Positions 61,560-64,000 of a DNA stretch of 64,000 nucleotides are shown piece by piece (the stretch's first letter is position 1; every line of letters begins with the position of its first letter). The stretch is from Parelaphostrongylus tenuis (lineage: Eukaryota; Nematoda; Chromadorea; Rhabditida; Metastrongylidae). Position numbers and translations under genes: made by a program. The stretch spans positions 62,501 through 126,500 of the forward strand of contig JAHQIW010000226.1 in assembly GCA_019055375.1 (NCBI GenBank), given 5' to 3'. The notes beneath the pieces were generated by a model. That model had not been told where the DNA came from and did no database searches. It saw only the letters and a program-made list of their open reading frames with translations.

Positions 61560-62150
61560 CTTTTGTTTGACTACACTGTTACATTTGCGCATGAGATCAT
61601 CATCATTTTTAGAAGTGCCAGTGACTCTGAGGCGATGCTTAGAAGCTCAATGCTGGGAAAGTGATTCTAAATGCGAACATGAACCGTCCTAATCAGGCTG
61701 TTATCGAATTACACAGATCATCTAGTGAATCCATCCTAGTGTCCCTCTAGCATGGTGAGCAGCTTGAAGAGAAACCAGCGTTGTTTTCAACTTAGTTTCT
61801 CAAGGACATCACTAACGATCTAACGTATGGGAATCTAGACGCCCACCTTCACGACTCAATGTTCCCCCAACGTCCTGTTACGCGGGCAGACTTGCGCTTA
61901 ACTCAGCGGAAAGTGCAGAACATTTATTGAGCGCTGAAACAGTCTCTTGTGAAATTCAACAACTACCCACAATGTTTGACTGGAATGTGCAACTCAGATT
62001 TTGGCACCTATCCAATATTCAAGATCAGAAAAGCATACAGTGATAATCAAGCGCAGATATTCAGGCAATATAGGGAAAACAGACAATAGACGGGCGAAAC
62101 GAGCCGCAGAATGAACTTCGCAGGAATGTAAGCATCCTTTCGAGCGCCTA
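61560..62150. other. Decayed coding-like sequence
   Basis: One frame reads KDITNDLTYGNLDAHLHDSM, RADLRLTQRKVQNIY, a stop, then LKQSLVKFNNYPQCLTG and FKIRKAYSDNQAQIFRQY before more stops. Higher GC than its surroundings. Probably an old transposon ORF; family not recognised. Confidence 0.35.
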
Positions 62151-62277
62151 TAGCGGCCGTTAGGTAGATGTGTTTATAATCAAAATCAAACACCTGTATT
62201 CTCAGCTGCAAACGCCCTATAGATCTGATGCTCGCCTACGTCACCATAATTGATGCAAATCACCACCAAAAGCGGCA

Positions 62278-62733
62278 ATGGCGGCAGACAAAGAAACTAG
62301 TGAAATGTATTGCAACTCGCAGTACCCGTTCGACGGGATATCTAAATATCAAAGTATTCCAGTGATCATTTGCGTAAGTGTCTATTATAAAAAGCCCCAT
62401 TCAGTATATCACATCGTATTGACTTCTAAATTTCGTCATTTTTCAAATACACAAATTGGATGGACCACTGTTATTAATTTATTCACTACACTTCCTTGAG
62501 TATCGTGAACTTTTGTTTAGGTATTGATTTCCACAGTAATTTTTAGTGTCCTTCCTCTTCATAATTTTCTCTCTCTCTTCCTCTCTTCCTTTGTTTCATG
62601 TTCTTCAGCCGTGGATTCTACTTCACTGTACTTGCCCTTTTCATCGACTATCATAAATCCTTCCAATTCATCGATCTCGTTGCTGCATAACATTGGAGTG
62701 TTTTTGTCAAACCGACATTTATATTTATTTTAA
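62278..62733 (+). CDS. Possible small membrane protein (two exons)
   Basis: An ATG at 62278 opens an exon (MAADKETSEMYCNSQYPFDG) ending at a strong gtaagt donor after 62373. A second open stretch begins exactly after a tttag acceptor at 62521 in matching phase and runs to TAA at 62731-62733, giving about 103 residues. The junction falls inside a hydrophobic segment (VIIC joined to VLISTVIFSVLP), predicting one membrane helix followed by a Ser-rich tail. No family is recognised. The second exon is very Ser/Leu/Phe-rich and pyrimidine-rich, so it may be non-coding. Confidence 0.35.
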
Positions 62734-63738
62734 TTGAGTATTTCTGGTTGATAAGTAGATGCGAGGTTGATAGTAATAGGCTTTATCAATTACATTAGTA
62801 ATGCAGAATAAAGAGAATACAATGATTGACGTTTCAGCAATTTCGCCTTCTTCAGAGCCTGCAAGTGCTGAATTAACACGCAGTCTACTAGTCAGGCACC
62901 TTCATAGCTGAAGCAGATCGAACTTGATACATAAGCATCAGATTACATAAAAAACTCTTCCTCTATATGTTCACCCTTTGTTGTTTATGATACACCAAAT
63001 CTTATGTGGACAGCCGCACCAAGTTCTTTCTAGTAATCTTTGGGCACGGATGACCTGTATTCCCTGGTAATGCAGGCTAGAGCATGATTTGGATCAATTC
63101 CGTTATCTCCAACCTGCTTCAGCCTTCAGAAATAACGGGTTTTTTGCCTTGTTCAAAAGTTTTAGTAGTCTTTCGATAGTTTAAACCACAAGAATTTTGG
63201 ACCTGAACCTTATCAATCACCTTTCAAGTTGGAAAATGCATGCTCTCTCTTTTTAATGATTTCCTTGACCGAGTGACCTATCAAACCAATTTTTTCCTTC
63301 TGAAATATATCTGATAGCAATTTTAGCCATTTCGGTGCTATGTAGTATTTAGTGAGTCCTGAAGGCGAATTTAAACCGATGATTTCCGCGCGCCTCTAGT
63401 CACCGCGTAGCCAACAGCTGTCCACTAGTATCAGAATTTTCAAATTTATACATTTGTACCACGTATTCGTTATAGAAGTAGAATTTAGCAGTTTCACAAA
63501 GCTTCTTCTATTCATTTCTCAATTTAATGTCACTATACTGATTTAGATTGCGGTGAGAATTTGACTTCGTGGTGCATAAATGGCATTGTCTTTCGTGGAG
63601 TAAATAAATTCTTCAAGCCAGAAAGACATACGAAAAATGAAAATAATGAACGCTAAAAGCAATGATCAGCATTAGTTGAACAGAGTTTTTATATATCCTT
63701 TAAGATTTGCTGACGTGATATTTTCGTAATATTTCCAA
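62734..63738. other. Intergenic, nothing firm
   Basis: 62830-62870 (gacgtttcagcaatttcgcc, ttcttcagagcctg) resembles a short motif also present near 59620-59650. No gene supported. Confidence 0.4.
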
Positions 63739-63904
63739 AGCTCTATATCACTCTATAATGTGAAGTGCTGTGCAAAAACGTTTGCGTCACCCGGGATTTG
63801 AACCCAGATCTCACTCTTCGCGGAAAGAGTGGGGTCTGGGTTCAAATCCCGGGTGACGCAAACGTTTTTGCACAGCACTTCACATTATAGAGTGATATAG
63901 AGCT
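63739..63904. repeat. Near-perfect 166-bp palindrome built from a tRNA half
   Basis: Arms of about 80 bases pair with only about two mismatches, around a centre near 63821 (tcttcgcggaaaga). Each arm contains gggttcaaatcccgggtgac or its complement, a tRNA T-arm plus acceptor half, flanked by gcaaacgtttttgcacagca. Confidence 0.9.
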
Positions 63905-63914
63905 AGCAGAACAG

Positions 63915-63990
63915 GATTTGTGGCAGTGCATTAGGTTAGCATGTGCCCTACGAAAATAATGAATATGGGTTTGATTCTCGTCCGAAGTTC
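63915..63990 (+). tRNA. tRNA-like relic at the right edge
   Basis: tggcagtgcattaggttagc (A-box-like) and gggtttgattctcgtcc (B-box-like) have the spacing of a tRNA gene. Stems do not pair well. It is adjacent to the palindrome and may belong to the same tRNA-carrying element family. Confidence 0.3.
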
Positions 63991-64000
63991 AAGGTTTTCA

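Noticed and set aside
1..64000. CRISPR arrays, operons with ribosome-binding sites, bacterial insertion sequences
   Set aside because: None seen. Gene structure is eukaryotic with GT-AG introns, so bacterial features are not expected.

Overview
The window is AT-rich, intron-rich eukaryotic DNA from a nematode, most likely a strongylid (clade V, hookworm-like) parasite. Three things support this: a nematode-type RPM-1/PHR ubiquitin-ligase gene with short exons and canonical GT-AG introns, a STAR/KH sequence of the GLD-1/quaking class, and dense RTE-type LINE, tRNA-derived SINE, mariner and foldback/MITE debris. Every gene I could assemble lies on the + strand. Most of the 64 kb is introns, intergenic DNA and decayed transposons. 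Exon models were assembled by hand from reading frame, splice sites and phase agreement. Protein names come from motifs I recognise, not from a database search.

Layout. (1) 2063-10150: the last seven recognisable exons of rpm-1 (MYCBP2/Highwire homologue), with the RING finger, the Cys-relay catalytic domain and the true C-terminus; the 5' part lies left of the window. Its introns carry SINEs, TTAA-flanked MITEs, an RTE relic and AT microsatellites. (2) 10151-14330: repeats only, including a mariner relic and a MITE. (3) 14398-15391: a small unidentified gene with an internal ~24-residue repeat. (4) 16146-16887: a STAR-family KH sequence with intact introns but two reading-frame breaks, probably a pseudogene. 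(5) 17255-25759: foldback elements and an RTE LINE fragment. (6) 25760-38154: three tandem, paralogous, multi-exon genes for small secreted cysteine-rich proteins. They have identical cysteine spacing and intron phases but unrelated N-terminal regions; this is the most interesting locus in the window. (7) 38155-55337: mostly empty or repeat-filled, with tRNA-like sequences carried inside inverted-repeat elements and one unassigned decayed ORF. (8) 55338-61436: an unidentified gene whose five exons agree in phase. (9) 62278-62733: a possible small membrane-protein gene. (10) 63739-63904: an almost perfect 166-bp palindrome built from half of a tRNA-like sequence.

The genes do not form one pathway. 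rpm-1 is a conserved neuronal housekeeping regulator. The cysteine-rich trio looks like a lineage-specific, rapidly diversifying secreted family. The STAR relic and the small unknown gene lie side by side between them.
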